Assembly (NCBI GenBank): GCA_015060555.1
Contig: SUYG01000014.1
Coordinates: 124,001-188,000 of the forward strand
Direction: 5' to 3'
From: Physcousia sp015060555
GTDB taxonomy: Bacteria; Bacteroidota; Bacteroidia; Bacteroidales; Bacteroidaceae
DNA: 64,000 nt
Below the pieces are notes generated by a model. The model searched no databases, was not told where the DNA came from, and saw only the letters and a list, made by a program, of their open reading frames with translations. A program made the position numbers and the translations under genes. Positions 17,039-26,200 of this stretch are shown here, one piece after another (positions within the stretch are counted from its first letter, which is position 1; each line of letters begins with the position of its first letter).

Positions 17039-17644
17039 ATGGCTAGATATACTGGTCCTAAGTCAAAGATTGCTCGCCGCTTCGGCGATGCCATTTTCGG
17101 TCCCGACAAGGTTCTGTCCAAGCGTAACTTCCCCCCCGGACAGCATGGCAACAACCGTCGTCGCAAGACCTCTGAGTATGGAATCATGCTTGCTGAGAAG
17201 CAGAAGGCAAAGTACACCTATGGTGTTCTTGAGAAGCAGTTCCGCAATATGTTCGAGAAGGCAGCCCGCACCAACGGTATCACCGGTGAGATTCTTCTTC
17301 AGAACCTCGAGTGCCGTCTGGACAACATTGTCTTCCGTCTCGGTATTGCTCCCACGCGTGCTGCCGCACGTCAGCTGGTGAGCCACCGCCACATCGTTGT
17401 CGACGGCAAGGTTGTGAGTATTCCCTCTTTCTCCGTTAAGCCCGGTCAGATCGTGGGCGTGCGCGAGAAGGCCAAGTCTCTTGAGGTGATAGCCGCAGCT
17501 CTCGCTGGCTTTAACCACAGCAAATATCCCTGGATCGAGTGGGACGAGTCCCAGAAGGCCGGTAAGCTGCTGCACAAGCCCGAGCGCGCAGACATCCCCG
17601 AGAATATCAAGGAGCAACTGATCGTTGAATTGTACTCTAAATAA
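17039..17644 (+). CDS. rpsD: 30S ribosomal protein S4
   Basis: S4 is a primary 16S binder. The 201-residue protein has MARYTGPKSKIARRFGD, the FPPGQHGNNRRRKTSEYG region and the S4 RNA-binding fold LECRLDNIVFRLGIAPTRAA with QLVSHRHIVVDGK. The frame and length are normal. Confidence 0.97.
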   Translation: MARYTGPKSKIARRFGDAIFGPDKVLSKRNFPPGQHGNNRRRKTSEYGIMLAEKQKAKYTYGVLEKQFRNMFEKAARTNGITGEILLQNLECRLDNIVFRLGIAPTRAAARQLVSHRHIVVDGKVVSIPSFSVKPGQIVGVREKAKSLEVIAAALAGFNHSKYPWIEWDESQKAGKLLHKPERADIPENIKEQLIVELYSK

Positions 17645-17653
17645 GAATTAATC

Positions 17654-18646
17654 ATGGCGATATTAGCATTTCAAAAACCTGACAAGGTGTTAATGGTGGA
17701 GGCCGACGACAAATACGGCAAGTTCGAATTTCGTCCGTTGGAGCCCGGCTTCGGTATTACCGTGGGTAATGCGCTTCGCCGTATCTTGCTCTCTTCACTT
17801 GAGGGTTATGCTATCAATACCGTACGTATTGAGGGCGTAGAACACGAATTCGCATCCGTTCCCGGTGTGAAAGAGGACGTCACCAACATCATCCTGAACC
17901 TGAAGCAAGTTCGCTTCAAGCAGGTGGTGGAAGAATTCGAGAATGAGAAAGTCAGCATCACCGTTGAGAACACTACGGAGTTCAAGGCCGGTGACTTCAA
18001 CAAGTATCTGACCGGATTCGAAGTGTTAAACCCCGAATTAGTGATCTGTCATTTAGACAACAAGGCAACGATGCAGATGGAAATCAGCATCAACAAAGGC
18101 CGCGGCTATGTCCCCAGCGACGAGAACCGTGAGTTCTGCACAGACGTCAACGTGCTGCCCATCGATTCCATTTACACTCCTATCCGCAATGTCAAGTACG
18201 CCGTAGAGAACTTCCGCGTTGAGCAGAAGACCGACTACGAGAAACTCGTGCTTGAAATCACCACCGATGGTTCCATCCACCCGAAGAACGCCCTCAAGGA
18301 GGCTGCCAAGATCCTCATCTACCACTTCATGCTCTTCTCCGACGAGAAGATCACGCTTGAGAACTCCGATGCCGACGGCAACGAAGAGTTCGACGAGGAA
18401 GTGCTCCACATGCGCCAGCTCCTCAAGACCAAGCTTGTTGACATGGATCTCTCTGTCCGTGCCCTCAACTGCTTGAAGGCTGCCGATGTAGAGACGCTGG
18501 GAGATCTGGTGCAGTTCAACAAGACTGACCTCCTCAAGTTCCGCAACTTCGGTAAGAAATCGCTCACTGAGCTTGATGATTTGCTCGAGAGTCTGAATCT
18601 GTCGTTTGGAACCGATATTTCAAAGTATAAATTAGACAAAGAATAA
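17654..18646 (+). CDS. rpoA: DNA-directed RNA polymerase alpha subunit
   Basis: The alpha dimer nucleates RNA polymerase assembly. The N-terminal domain (about 1-235) includes GFGITVGNALRRILLSSLEG, and the C-terminal helix-hairpin-helix domain (about 255-320) has LSVRALNCLKAADVETLGDL and FGKKSLTELDDLLES. The arginine of SVRALNC corresponds to the DNA-contact residue R265 of E. coli. The 330-residue gene lies 9 bases after rpsD and 3 before rplQ. Confidence 0.97.
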   Translation: MAILAFQKPDKVLMVEADDKYGKFEFRPLEPGFGITVGNALRRILLSSLEGYAINTVRIEGVEHEFASVPGVKEDVTNIILNLKQVRFKQVVEEFENEKVSITVENTTEFKAGDFNKYLTGFEVLNPELVICHLDNKATMQMEISINKGRGYVPSDENREFCTDVNVLPIDSIYTPIRNVKYAVENFRVEQKTDYEKLVLEITTDGSIHPKNALKEAAKILIYHFMLFSDEKITLENSDADGNEEFDEEVLHMRQLLKTKLVDMDLSVRALNCLKAADVETLGDLVQFNKTDLLKFRNFGKKSLTELDDLLESLNLSFGTDISKYKLDKE

Positions 18647-18649
18647 ACA

Positions 18650-19144
18650 ATGAGACACGGTAAGAAATTTAACCATCTGGGCCGTACTGCATCCCACAGA
18701 GACGCCATGCTCGCTAACATGGCAACTTCTCTGATCATGCACAAAAGAATCACTACGACCCTCGCCAAGGCCAAGGCTCTGAAGAAGTATGTCGAGCCCC
18801 TGCTGACCAAGGCTAAGGAGGACTCGACCAACGCTCGCCGCGTGGTCTTCAGCCACCTCCAGAACAAATACGCTATCACAGAGCTGTTCCAGGTCATCAG
18901 CCCCAAAATTGCTGACCGTCCCGGTGGCTACACGCGTATCATCAAGACCGGCTTCCGCCAGGGCGACCAGGCCGCTATGTGCTTCATCGAACTTGTTGAC
19001 TTCGATGAGAACATGGCTAAGACCACCAAAAAGGCCACTCGCACGCGCCGTAGCCGCAAGAGCGCTGCACCTGCCGCAGAGGCAGCTGCACCCGTTGCTG
19101 AGGCACCTGCTGCTGAGGCACCCGCAGAACCCGCTGCAGAATAA
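18650..19144 (+). CDS. rplQ: 50S ribosomal protein L17 with Ala/Glu/Pro-rich tail
   Basis: The first 125 residues are normal L17 (MRHGKKFNHLGRTASHRDAM, ITTTLAKAKALKKYVEPL, GGYTRIIKTGFRQGDQA). They are followed by a basic stretch (KTTKKATRTRRSRKSA) and a low-complexity tail of Ala, Pro and Glu that lengthens the protein to 164 residues. Such tails are seen in Bacteroidetes L17. The last gene of the operon, it is followed 26 bases later by a terminator. Confidence 0.95.
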   Translation: MRHGKKFNHLGRTASHRDAMLANMATSLIMHKRITTTLAKAKALKKYVEPLLTKAKEDSTNARRVVFSHLQNKYAITELFQVISPKIADRPGGYTRIIKTGFRQGDQAAMCFIELVDFDENMAKTTKKATRTRRSRKSAAPAAEAAAPVAEAPAAEAPAEPAAE

Positions 19145-19170
19145 TTCTATTTGCTATACGATAGGACAAG

Positions 19171-19200
19171 GGCGACCCGTGAGGGCCGCCTTTGTTGTTT
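19171..19200 (+). terminator. Intrinsic terminator of the ribosomal operon
   Basis: Arms GGCGACCC (19171-19178) and GGGCCGCC (19183-19190) pair with one mismatch around a GTGA loop and are followed by TTTGTTGTTT. The location just after rplQ fits the end of the alpha cluster. Confidence 0.75.
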
Positions 19201-19246
19201 CTGATGGCTAAAGTCTCGGACATTTATGTAATCTTTTCAGATAAAA

Positions 19247-19278
19247 TTTGGTAGGTTGGCTTCGAGTGTGTACCTTTG
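19247..19278 (+). promoter_or_regulatory. Bacteroidetes-type promoter of the glycosyltransferase gene
   Basis: TTTG (19247-19250) lies 20 bases before TACCTTTG (19271-19278), placing the start of transcription about 20 bases ahead of the glycosyltransferase ATG. Confidence 0.75.
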
Positions 19279-19305
19279 TAGCCGAAAATAACGAGCGTAG
19301 CATCT

Positions 19306-20388
19306 ATGAAATACAGCATCATCATCCCTGTCTATAACCGCCCCGAGGAGGTGGCGGAGTTGCTGCAGAGCCTTTCTCGGCAGACTTTCCGCGACTTCGA
19401 TGTCCACGTGGTGGAGGACGGCTCCGATGTCCCCTGCCGCGAGGTGTGCGACCACTTCGCCAACCGCCTGGACATCCACTACCACATGAAGGAGAATGGC
19501 GGTCCGGGTGCAGCGCGCAACTATGGTGCCGAGCGTGCTGCTGGCGACTACTTCATTGTGCTGGACTCTGATGTCGTGCTGCCTTCCACCTACCTCTCTG
19601 CCATCGAGAATGCGCTGAGCGAGACACCCTGCGATGCCTTTGGCGGTCCCGATCGCGCCCACCCCGACTTCACGCCTGTGCAGAAGGCCATCAGCTATTC
19701 GATGACGTCGTTCTTCACTACGGGAGGCATTCGTGGCGGCAAGCAGAAGCTCGACAAGTTCTATCCCCGTTCCTTCAACATGGGCGTACGCCGTGACCTC
19801 TGGCAGCAGTTGGGCGGTTTCCGCCAGATGCGCTTTGGCGAGGACATCGACTTCAGCTACCGTCTGTGCGAGGCGGGCGCCCACTGTCGTCTGTTCCCCG
19901 AAGCGTGGGTGTGGCACAAGCGTCGCACCGACTTCCGCAAGTTCTTCCGCCAGGTGCGCAATTCCGGCATCGCCCGCATCAACCTGAAGTTGCTGCACCC
20001 CGGTTCCATGAAGTTTGTCCACAAGCTGCCGGCGCTGTTCACGCTGGGTTGCATCGGCCTTCTCATTTTCTTCGTTACGGGTCTGGTGCTGGCCATCATG
20101 GGCTTGAGCACCCTTACTGCTGAGGGCTGCAATATGGGTCTGATTGTCGTTTATTTCGGCTGCTTCCTCATGTTGGCATCCCTGCTGCCCCTGTTGCTCT
20201 ATTCCCTCCTCATCTTCATTGATTCCTCCATCCGCAACCGCAGCATCCATGTAGGCCTCCTCTCCATCCCCGCCTCCTTTATCCAGCTCCTTGGCTACGG
20301 CACCGGCTTCCTCTCTGCCTTCTGGAAGCGGCTGGTGCTGAAGCGGCGAGACGAGGGGTTTGACAGCAATGAGTTGCTGTATAAATGA
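19306..20388 (+). CDS. Family 2 glycosyltransferase, membrane-associated
   Basis: The N-terminal half is a GT-A fold of family 2: MKYSIIIPVYNRPEEVAELL, GGPGAARNYGAERAAGDYF and the metal-binding DSD in VLDSDVVLP. The acceptor-side FGEDIDFSYRLCEAGA corresponds to the catalytic ED region. Two hydrophobic segments (about residues 240-268 and 278-306) anchor the C-terminus in the inner membrane. The product is 360 residues; donor and acceptor cannot be read from the sequence. It is likely co-transcribed with the RadC-like gene 29 bases downstream. Confidence 0.88.
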   Translation: MKYSIIIPVYNRPEEVAELLQSLSRQTFRDFDVHVVEDGSDVPCREVCDHFANRLDIHYHMKENGGPGAARNYGAERAAGDYFIVLDSDVVLPSTYLSAIENALSETPCDAFGGPDRAHPDFTPVQKAISYSMTSFFTTGGIRGGKQKLDKFYPRSFNMGVRRDLWQQLGGFRQMRFGEDIDFSYRLCEAGAHCRLFPEAWVWHKRRTDFRKFFRQVRNSGIARINLKLLHPGSMKFVHKLPALFTLGCIGLLIFFVTGLVLAIMGLSTLTAEGCNMGLIVVYFGCFLMLASLLPLLLYSLLIFIDSSIRNRSIHVGLLSIPASFIQLLGYGTGFLSAFWKRLVLKRRDEGFDSNELLYK

Positions 20389-20417
20389 AAAGTGAAAAGT
20401 AAATTCACTCCTTCAGT

Positions 20418-21101
20418 ATGAATATCAAGGACCTTCCTTTAGACGAGCGGCCGCGCGAGCGGTTGATGGAGCAGGGCGCAGCGGCGCTCTCGCCTGCCGA
20501 GTTGTTGGCCATCCTGATAGGTTCGGGGAACACCGAGGAGACGGCGGTGCAGCTCATGCAGCGCCTGCTGGCCGACTGCGGTGGCAGCCTAAAGGCCCTC
20601 AGCCGTCTGTCGCTGGCCGACCTGACAAAGAACTATAAAGGCTTGGGTCCGGCAAAGGCCGTCAGCATTCTCGCCGCCTGCGAGCTGGGCAAGCGCCGCC
20701 TGATGGAAGCCGCTGAGGAGAAACGCTATATCAAGTCGTCGGCAGACCTCTACCAGCTGATGCTGCCCCTGATGCGCGACCTCGGCCACGAGGAGAGCTA
20801 TGCCCTCTACCTGCGCGCTGACAATAGCCTCGCAGGCCGTCCCTTCCTCATCAGCAAAGGCGGCATCACGAGCACACAGGTCGATGTGCGCCTCGTCATC
20901 CGCGAAGCCCTCATCCGCCAGGCTTCCTCGCTGGCACTGGCTCACAACCACCCCTCCGGCAGCAAGCGTCCCTCGCGCGACGACGATGCCCTCACGGAGC
21001 ACCTGCAGCGCGCCTGCAAGGTCATGAACCTTAAGTTCCTCGACCACATCATTGTCACCGACGGTGACTACTACAGCTATAAGGAAGAGGGGAAGGTGTA
21101 A
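20418..21101 (+). CDS. radC: RadC/UPF0758 family JAB-domain protein
   Basis: The protein (227 residues) starts MNIKDLPLDERPRERLMEQG, has a helix-hairpin-helix-like region (GLGPAKAVSILAACELGKR) and a C-terminal JAB/MPN metalloprotease-like domain with LAHNHPSGSKRPSRDD, whose His-x-His and Asp would bind zinc. Despite the name, the family's role in DNA repair is doubtful; it is best called a JAB-domain protein. It follows the glycosyltransferase closely and ends just before a G+C-rich palindromic repeat. Confidence 0.92.
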   Translation: MNIKDLPLDERPRERLMEQGAAALSPAELLAILIGSGNTEETAVQLMQRLLADCGGSLKALSRLSLADLTKNYKGLGPAKAVSILAACELGKRRLMEAAEEKRYIKSSADLYQLMLPLMRDLGHEESYALYLRADNSLAGRPFLISKGGITSTQVDVRLVIREALIRQASSLALAHNHPSGSKRPSRDDDALTEHLQRACKVMNLKFLDHIIVTDGDYYSYKEEGKV

Positions 21102-21107
21102 CATGTA

Positions 21108-21153
21108 CCACCCCCAACCCTTCCCATAGGGGAGGGGAGAGCCTGTGGGGTGG
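21108..21153. repeat. G+C-rich palindromic repeat, copy A (intergenic)
   Basis: Outer arms CCACCCC and GGGGTGG enclose inner arms CCCTTCCC and GGGGAGGG. The element starts 7 bases after the radC-like stop and is in opposite orientation to copy B, which lies inside the next reading frame. Confidence 0.75.
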
Positions 21154-21186
21154 CAGTGAAAACATCGGAATGTCGGAAAGTCGGAA

Positions 21187-21222
21187 TAACGTAATAACGA
21201 AATAACGTAATAACGAAATAAC
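21187..21222. repeat. Tandem 16-base repeat before the DUF59 gene
   Basis: Two exact copies of TAACGTAATAACGAAA plus a third partial one end 2 bases before the ATG, making a regular A+T-rich leader of 8-base half-units. Confidence 0.8.
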
Positions 21223-21224
21223 TT

Positions 21225-21614
21225 ATGTCCAATAACACTACTTCGCGCCAGCCACTTCCCTCCCTTGCTGGAGGAGTTGAGGGTGGGCCTTCAGTAGGAG
21301 AGCCTGCTTCTGAGATCTACGATAAAATCGTGGAGATGCTCAAGACCGTCTATGACCCCGAGATCCCCGTGAATGTCTATGACCTCGGCCTCGTCTATCG
21401 CATCGAACTCAGCGACGACCTCACGCAGCTCGACGTTGACATGACCATGACGGCCCCCTCATGCCCCATGGCCGACTTCATCCTCGAGGATGTGCGGCAG
21501 AAGCTGGAGAGCATCGAAGGCCTCGCCACCGTCAACGTCAACCTCGTCTTCGAACCCGAATGGACGCAGGACATGATGACCGAGGAAGCCAAGTTGGAGC
21601 TGGGGCTGTTGTGA
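21225..21614 (+). CDS. DUF59 / PaaD-like (SufT-type) iron-sulfur assembly protein
   Basis: The core (residues about 29-129) is a DUF59 domain with KTVYDPEIPVNVYDLGLVYR, MTMTAPSCPMADFILEDV (the conserved cysteine) and VNLVFEPEWTQDMMTEEAK. Members take part in Fe-S cluster maturation (SufT, PaaD, MIP18-like). The first 28 residues are not part of the domain: they include LPSLAGGVEGGPSVG, encoded by a palindromic repeat (copy B). No other ATG fits the domain start, so the repeat is probably translated, but this start is not certain. Confidence 0.85.
   Translation: MSNNTTSRQPLPSLAGGVEGGPSVGEPASEIYDKIVEMLKTVYDPEIPVNVYDLGLVYRIELSDDLTQLDVDMTMTAPSCPMADFILEDVRQKLESIEGLATVNVNLVFEPEWTQDMMTEEAKLELGLL
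21252..21290. repeat. G+C-rich palindromic repeat, copy B (inside the DUF59 gene)
   Basis: CTTCCCTCC, then GGAGGAG and GAGGGTGGG, resembles the reverse complement of copy A at about 25 of 34 positions. It lies 27-65 bases inside the reading frame and encodes an LPSLAGG-type peptide. With copy A it brackets the start codon. Confidence 0.65.
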
Positions 21615-21645
21615 TTCTTTATTTTTCACTTTTCACTCTATCCGT

Positions 21646-22410
21646 ATGAAGCCTGTCTATTTCCTCTCCGATGCCCATTTGGGCTGTCTCGCCATCAAGC
21701 ATGGCCGCACTCAGGAGCGTCGTCTAGTGCGTTTCCTTGACAGTATCAAGGAAAAAGCCGGTGCGGTATATCTGCTGGGTGACATCTTTGACTTCTGGTA
21801 TGAGTACAAGTACGTGGTGCCCCGTGGCTACACGCGCCTGCTGGGCAAGCTGAGCGAACTGTCAGATCTGGGTGTGGAGGTGCATTTCTTCACGGGCAAC
21901 CACGACATCTGGGCCTTCGACTATCTCTCAAAGGAGTGCGGCGCCATCCTGCATTTCAAGCCCGTCACCATCGAGATGGGCGACAAAGTCTTCTTCCTGG
22001 CTCACGGCGACGGCCTCGGCGACCCCGACCCCAAGTTCAAGTTCCTGCGGTGGCTCTTCCACAACCGCGTGGCGCAAATCTTCTTCTCTGCCATACACCC
22101 CCGCTGGGCTATGCAGCTGGGCCTCACGTGGGCTAAGCATAGCCGCCTGAAACACGAGAAGGAAGACCCGCCCATCTACCTCGGCGAGGACAAGGAGCAC
22201 CTGGTGCTCTATGCCAAGGACTACCTGCGCACACATCCCGACGTCAACTTTTTCATCTTCGGCCATCGCCACATCGAGCTCGACCTGATGCTCTCCCGCA
22301 CCGCTCGTGTCCTCATCCTCGGCGACTGGATCACGCAGTTCACCTATGCCGTCTTCGATGGCAACCAACTATGGATGGAGAACTACATCGAGGGCGACAC
22401 GGAACCCTGA
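21646..22410 (+). CDS. lpxH: UDP-2,3-diacylglucosamine diphosphatase
   Basis: The enzyme cleaves UDP-2,3-diacylglucosamine to lipid X in lipid A synthesis. The calcineurin-like metallophosphatase motifs are complete: SDAHLG, GDIFDFWYEY, GNHD (TGNHDIW), LAHGDGLG and FGHRHIE. The 254-residue length fits LpxH. The ATG follows a TTTTTCACTTTTCACT leader in the short gap after the DUF59 gene. It ends the small transcription unit. Confidence 0.92.
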   Translation: MKPVYFLSDAHLGCLAIKHGRTQERRLVRFLDSIKEKAGAVYLLGDIFDFWYEYKYVVPRGYTRLLGKLSELSDLGVEVHFFTGNHDIWAFDYLSKECGAILHFKPVTIEMGDKVFFLAHGDGLGDPDPKFKFLRWLFHNRVAQIFFSAIHPRWAMQLGLTWAKHSRLKHEKEDPPIYLGEDKEHLVLYAKDYLRTHPDVNFFIFGHRHIELDLMLSRTARVLILGDWITQFTYAVFDGNQLWMENYIEGDTEP

Positions 22411-22446
22411 TATATCATCTCTTGAATAAGATTACTATCTTTACGT

Positions 22447-22509
22447 TTTTGCCACTAGTGGCAAAAGGTTTTCTCACATGTGAGAAAATAGTTTCTCACA
22501 TGTGAGAAA
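22447..22509. repeat. Three consecutive perfect palindromes after lpxH
   Basis: TTTTGCCACTAGTGGCAAAA (22447-22466), TTTTCTCACATGTGAGAAAA (22469-22488) and an 18-base palindrome with the same TCTCACATGTGAGA centre (22492-22509) follow one another with 2-3 bases between them. They can act as stem-loops at the end of lpxH or as a cluster of binding sites for a dimeric protein. Confidence 0.85.
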
Positions 22510-22863
22510 AAATGATTCTAACGGGTGGCAAGAGCGCGCATAATAATAGGTTTCAGCTGCCACGCTGCAAGGTCTCAGCTGCCACGCTGGTTGGATCTGC
22601 TTTCGCCACACTCTCAAAAAAGTTTGGGACATAGACCTGCAAAGATGTAGAGCCGTTTGGTGTGCCCCCCCTGTTTTAGGCCGAAACCTACACCTTTTCA
22701 GCCTACCTACACCCAAACCTACACCCATATAGCCGATTGATATACAGTTCTTTGTGCCATCGGGGTGTAGAAGTGTAGGTTTTTTTGTCAAAAAATTCAT
22801 ATTAACGTGAGTTCGGAATACAGTTTTCATCTTGTTAAAGCAGCCGCACTCTTTTACAGAATA

Positions 22864-22905
22864 ATATTCTAAATGGGCTGCATATTATAGTTGTATTTAG
22901 AATAT
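22864..22905. promoter_or_regulatory. Inverted repeat upstream of the SusC operon promoter
   Basis: ATATTCTAAAT (22864-22874) and ATTTAGAATAT (22895-22905) are exact reverse complements with 20 bases between, centred about 110 bases before the expected transcription start. This geometry suits a dimeric regulator, but no regulator gene lies nearby. Confidence 0.5.
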
Positions 22906-22957
22906 ATACATGCCTGTCTAATATGTAATATGGATTTATTCCATAATTTACATTGTA

Positions 22958-22989
22958 TTTGGTAGATGTTTCTAATTGCCGTACCTTTG
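22958..22989 (+). promoter_or_regulatory. Bacteroidetes-type promoter upstream of the SusC operon
   Basis: TTTG (22958-22961) and TACCTTTG (22982-22989) are 20 bases apart. It should start transcription near 22996, just ahead of the small reading frame and 270 bases before SusC. Confidence 0.75.
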
Positions 22990-23007
22990 CACCCGGAAAA
23001 CAACATA

Positions 23008-23175
23008 ATGAAGAAACAGATGATAGCCCTCCACACGCCATACGTTTGTCCCGATGTATATGGGCCGTTGGTTGTACCTAATAGTAATGTGTCGTTCGAG
23101 TTCAATGAATATTACGCATTAATAAAGGAAAGCTGCGGGGTGTGCGGGGCTTTAGTCATCAATTATTATGAGTGA
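23008..23175 (+). CDS. Small protein of unknown function, 55 residues
   Basis: The frame begins MKKQMIALHTPYVCPDVYGP and contains a CGVC motif near the end. It starts about 12 bases after the predicted transcription start and ends 88 bases before SusC. No signal peptide or membrane segment is visible. It may be a leader peptide, a small secreted-peptide precursor of the MKKQ...P type common in Prevotella, or non-coding leader. Confidence 0.4.
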   Translation: MKKQMIALHTPYVCPDVYGPLVVPNSNVSFEFNEYYALIKESCGVCGALVINYYE

Positions 23176-23222
23176 TGGCATTATTTTTCCATTTCTCATA
23201 TACTCATTTAATATATTATCTG

Positions 23223-23230
23223 TATATTTG
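23223..23230 (+). promoter_or_regulatory. Possible second -7 element directly before susC
   Basis: TATATTTG followed by CACCC matches the -7 pattern 33 bases before the susC ATG, but no TTTG stands at the proper distance upstream. It could be an internal start separating susC from the small frame. Confidence 0.4.
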
Positions 23231-23263
23231 CACCCAAATAGCAAACTCAATACGACAACGATA

Positions 23264-26200
23264 ATGATCAGACAAATAGCGGAGGGAATCTTCGTGGCCC
23301 TTCTCTTGTGCTGGGCAACAGACGCTGCCGCACAGGATAAGAAGGAGGAGAATCCTACGGCGGTTCCCATGCAGAGCGTGACGCCACAGCGCCCCACCAC
23401 GATTGCTGCGGATCAGCTGTTGGTGACAGGCGTCATCAAGGACACGCAGGGCGAGACGTTGCCCGGCGCCAATATCCGTGTGCGCGAGACGAAGGCGGGA
23501 GCCGTGGCCGATGCCGACGGTAAGTTCACGCTGGCCGTGCCCAAGGGGCAGGCCATCACGGTGGACTTCTCCTATGTGGGCATGAAGCCTGTCACCAAAC
23601 GCTACGACGGCAAGAAGAACTACACCAGTCAGGTCATCGTGCTCACCGAGAGCGGCGAGATGGAGGAGGTGGTCGTCACGGGCCTCTTCGACTACAAGTC
23701 CTCTACGTTCACGGGTTCCACGGCCAGCTACTCGCAGGAGGAACTGAAGATGGTGGGCAACAGCAATGTGCTGAAGATTGTACAGTCGCTGGACCCCTCC
23801 TTCGTGGTGGATATGAACAGCGTGATGGGTAGCAACCCTAACTACATGGCGGACATCACCATCCGCGGCAATGCCTCCTTCGCAGGCCTGCAGGGCGAGT
23901 ACAGCGGCAACCCCAACGCACCGCTCTTCATCCTCGACGGCTTCGAGGCATCGCAGCAGCAGATCTTCGACCTCGACATCAACCGCATCAAGAGTGTGAC
24001 CATCCTGAAGGACGGTGCCGCCAAGGCCATCTACGGCTCTAAGGCCAGCAACGGCGTTATCGTCGTGGAGACCATCCTGCCTGAGGCAGGGCGTCTGCGC
24101 ATCACCTACAGCGGCGACCTCAACATCGAAGTCCCCGACCTGACGAGCTACGACCTGACGAATGCCACTGAGAAGCTCGAGGTGGAGCGGTTGGCTGGGC
24201 GCTACTCATCCATGTCGCCCTACAACCAAGCACTGCTCGACGAGATGTACAACCGCACCGCCACGGCCGTGGCCCGCGGCGTGGACACCTACTGGCTGTC
24301 ACAGCCCCTGCGCACCGGCGTCGGCCACAAGCACACGGCTTACGTGGAGGGTGGCAGCGAGGAGATGCGTTACTCGGCCAATATTATGTATAATAATGTG
24401 GCGGGCGTGATGAAGAAGTCCGACCGCACCACCATTGCCGGAAGCATTAACCTCAGCTATCGCTACAAGCAGTGGATGTTCCGCAACCAGCTGACCGTCA
24501 CTGGCAATCGCGCCGACGACAGCCCCTATGGCACCTTCTCCGACTACACTGGCGTGAACCCCTACTTCTCGCCCACGGATGAGTTCGGCAACACGCAAAA
24601 GATCCTCGGCACCTTCACGGCACCCGGTGCCAGCAGCAGTACGCGGACCTACTACAACCCGCTCTACAACGCGGAGATCGGCACCAAGAACTTCTCGAAA
24701 TACACGGAGGTAGTGGAGAACTTCTACCTCGAATACCGCCCCATCACCGACCTGCGCTTCACGGCACGACTGGGCTTCACGCATCAGAACAACAAACGTG
24801 AGGACTTCTACCCGGGCGACCACACGCGATTCACGGAATGGACGGGCGAGCGCTACTTCCAACGCGGCAGCTACTACATCGCCAACGGCGAGACGAACAG
24901 CCTGAACATCGACGTCACAGGTAACTATTCCCACACCTGGAACAAGCACATGCTGCTGGCCAATGCCGCCTACTCGCTGCAGACATCCAACGGCAGCACC
25001 GAGGGTATGACAGCCTGGGGCTTCCTCAACAACCACGTCGATTACATCACCTTCGCCAAGCAGTATGCCGAGGGCGGCAAGCCCTCTGGCTCCGAGACCA
25101 CCACGCGCTCGCTGGGTATCACGGGTGCTGCCAACTATAGCTACGATGAGCGCTATCTGGCCGATGTCAGCCTGCGCTTCAACGGCTCCTCCGTCTTCGG
25201 CAGCGACAACCGCTGGGGTACCTTCTGGAGTGCCGGCGTGGGTTGGAACCTCCATAAGGAGCACTTCATGGAGAAGGCCACGTGGCTGACGCTGTGTAAG
25301 TTCCGCGTGACCTATGGCCTCACGGGCAACCAGAACTTCTCGCCCTATCAGTCCAAGGCTACGTATAAGTTCTACGACAACATCATCTACGGCAACATCT
25401 CCGGTGCCTACCTCATGGGGATGCCTAACCCCAACCTGAAGTGGCAGCAGACGGGCGACTTCACCGTGGGTCTCGACCTCGGGCTGTGGAAACGCCTGAA
25501 TGTGCGCTTCGACTACTACAACAGCCGCACCTACGATGCCCTCATCGCCATGACCATCCCCACGTCCACAGGTTTCAACACTTACATGGAGAACCTGGGC
25601 AATGTGCAGAACCGCGGCATCGAGGCCACGCTGAACTGGCGCTTCTTCCAGAAAGGACAGTCCTACATGAGCCTCACGGGCAGCATCGCGCATAATGTCA
25701 ACAAGGTCACCGACATCAGCGATGCCCTCAGCAGCTTCAACCACGACCAGGACGCACAGAACACCACGTCGCCCATCATCCGCTACGAGGAGGGACAGTC
25801 CATGACGGCCATCTGGGCAGTGCAGTCGCTCGGCATCGACCCCGCCACGGGTCGCGAGCTGTTCCGCAAGAAGGACGGCACTACCACTTTCACCTACACC
25901 ACCGATGACTACATCATCGCAGGCGACGCTAACCCCAAGGTGCACGGCACCTTCGGCTTCAATGGCGAGTACAAGGGCATCGGCCTGAGCCTGCTCTTCA
26001 GCTATCAGCTGGGTGGCGACTACTACAACCAGACGCTCGTTGATCGCGTGGAGAACGTAGATATTGCCAACAATGTCGATCGCCGCGTCTTCAGCGACAC
26101 CTGGAACAACCCCGGCGATGTGGCCCTCTACAAGCACATCTCCTCGACGCCCTCCACGACCTACGCCTCCACGCGCTTCATCCAGCGCAACAATATGCTC

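Larger units (their letters stand above)
22411..23007. other. Repeat-bearing intergenic region before the SusC operon
   Basis: No convincing gene is seen in 597 bases. From left to right it holds three palindromes (22447-22509), two copies of TCAGCTGCCACGCTG (near 22552 and 22573), several CCTACACC words with a matching GTGTAGGT further right (22687-22780), an 11-base inverted repeat (22864-22905) and the promoter at 22958-22989. Confidence 0.7.

Noticed and set aside
22474..22830. Minus-strand reading frame of 118 codons in the region before susC
   Set aside because: It runs through palindromes and CCTACACC repeats and has no protein-like pattern; it is better seen as repeat sequence.
22966..23007. 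Upstream ATG for the small frame before susC
   Set aside because: It would lie inside the promoter, ahead of the expected transcription start.
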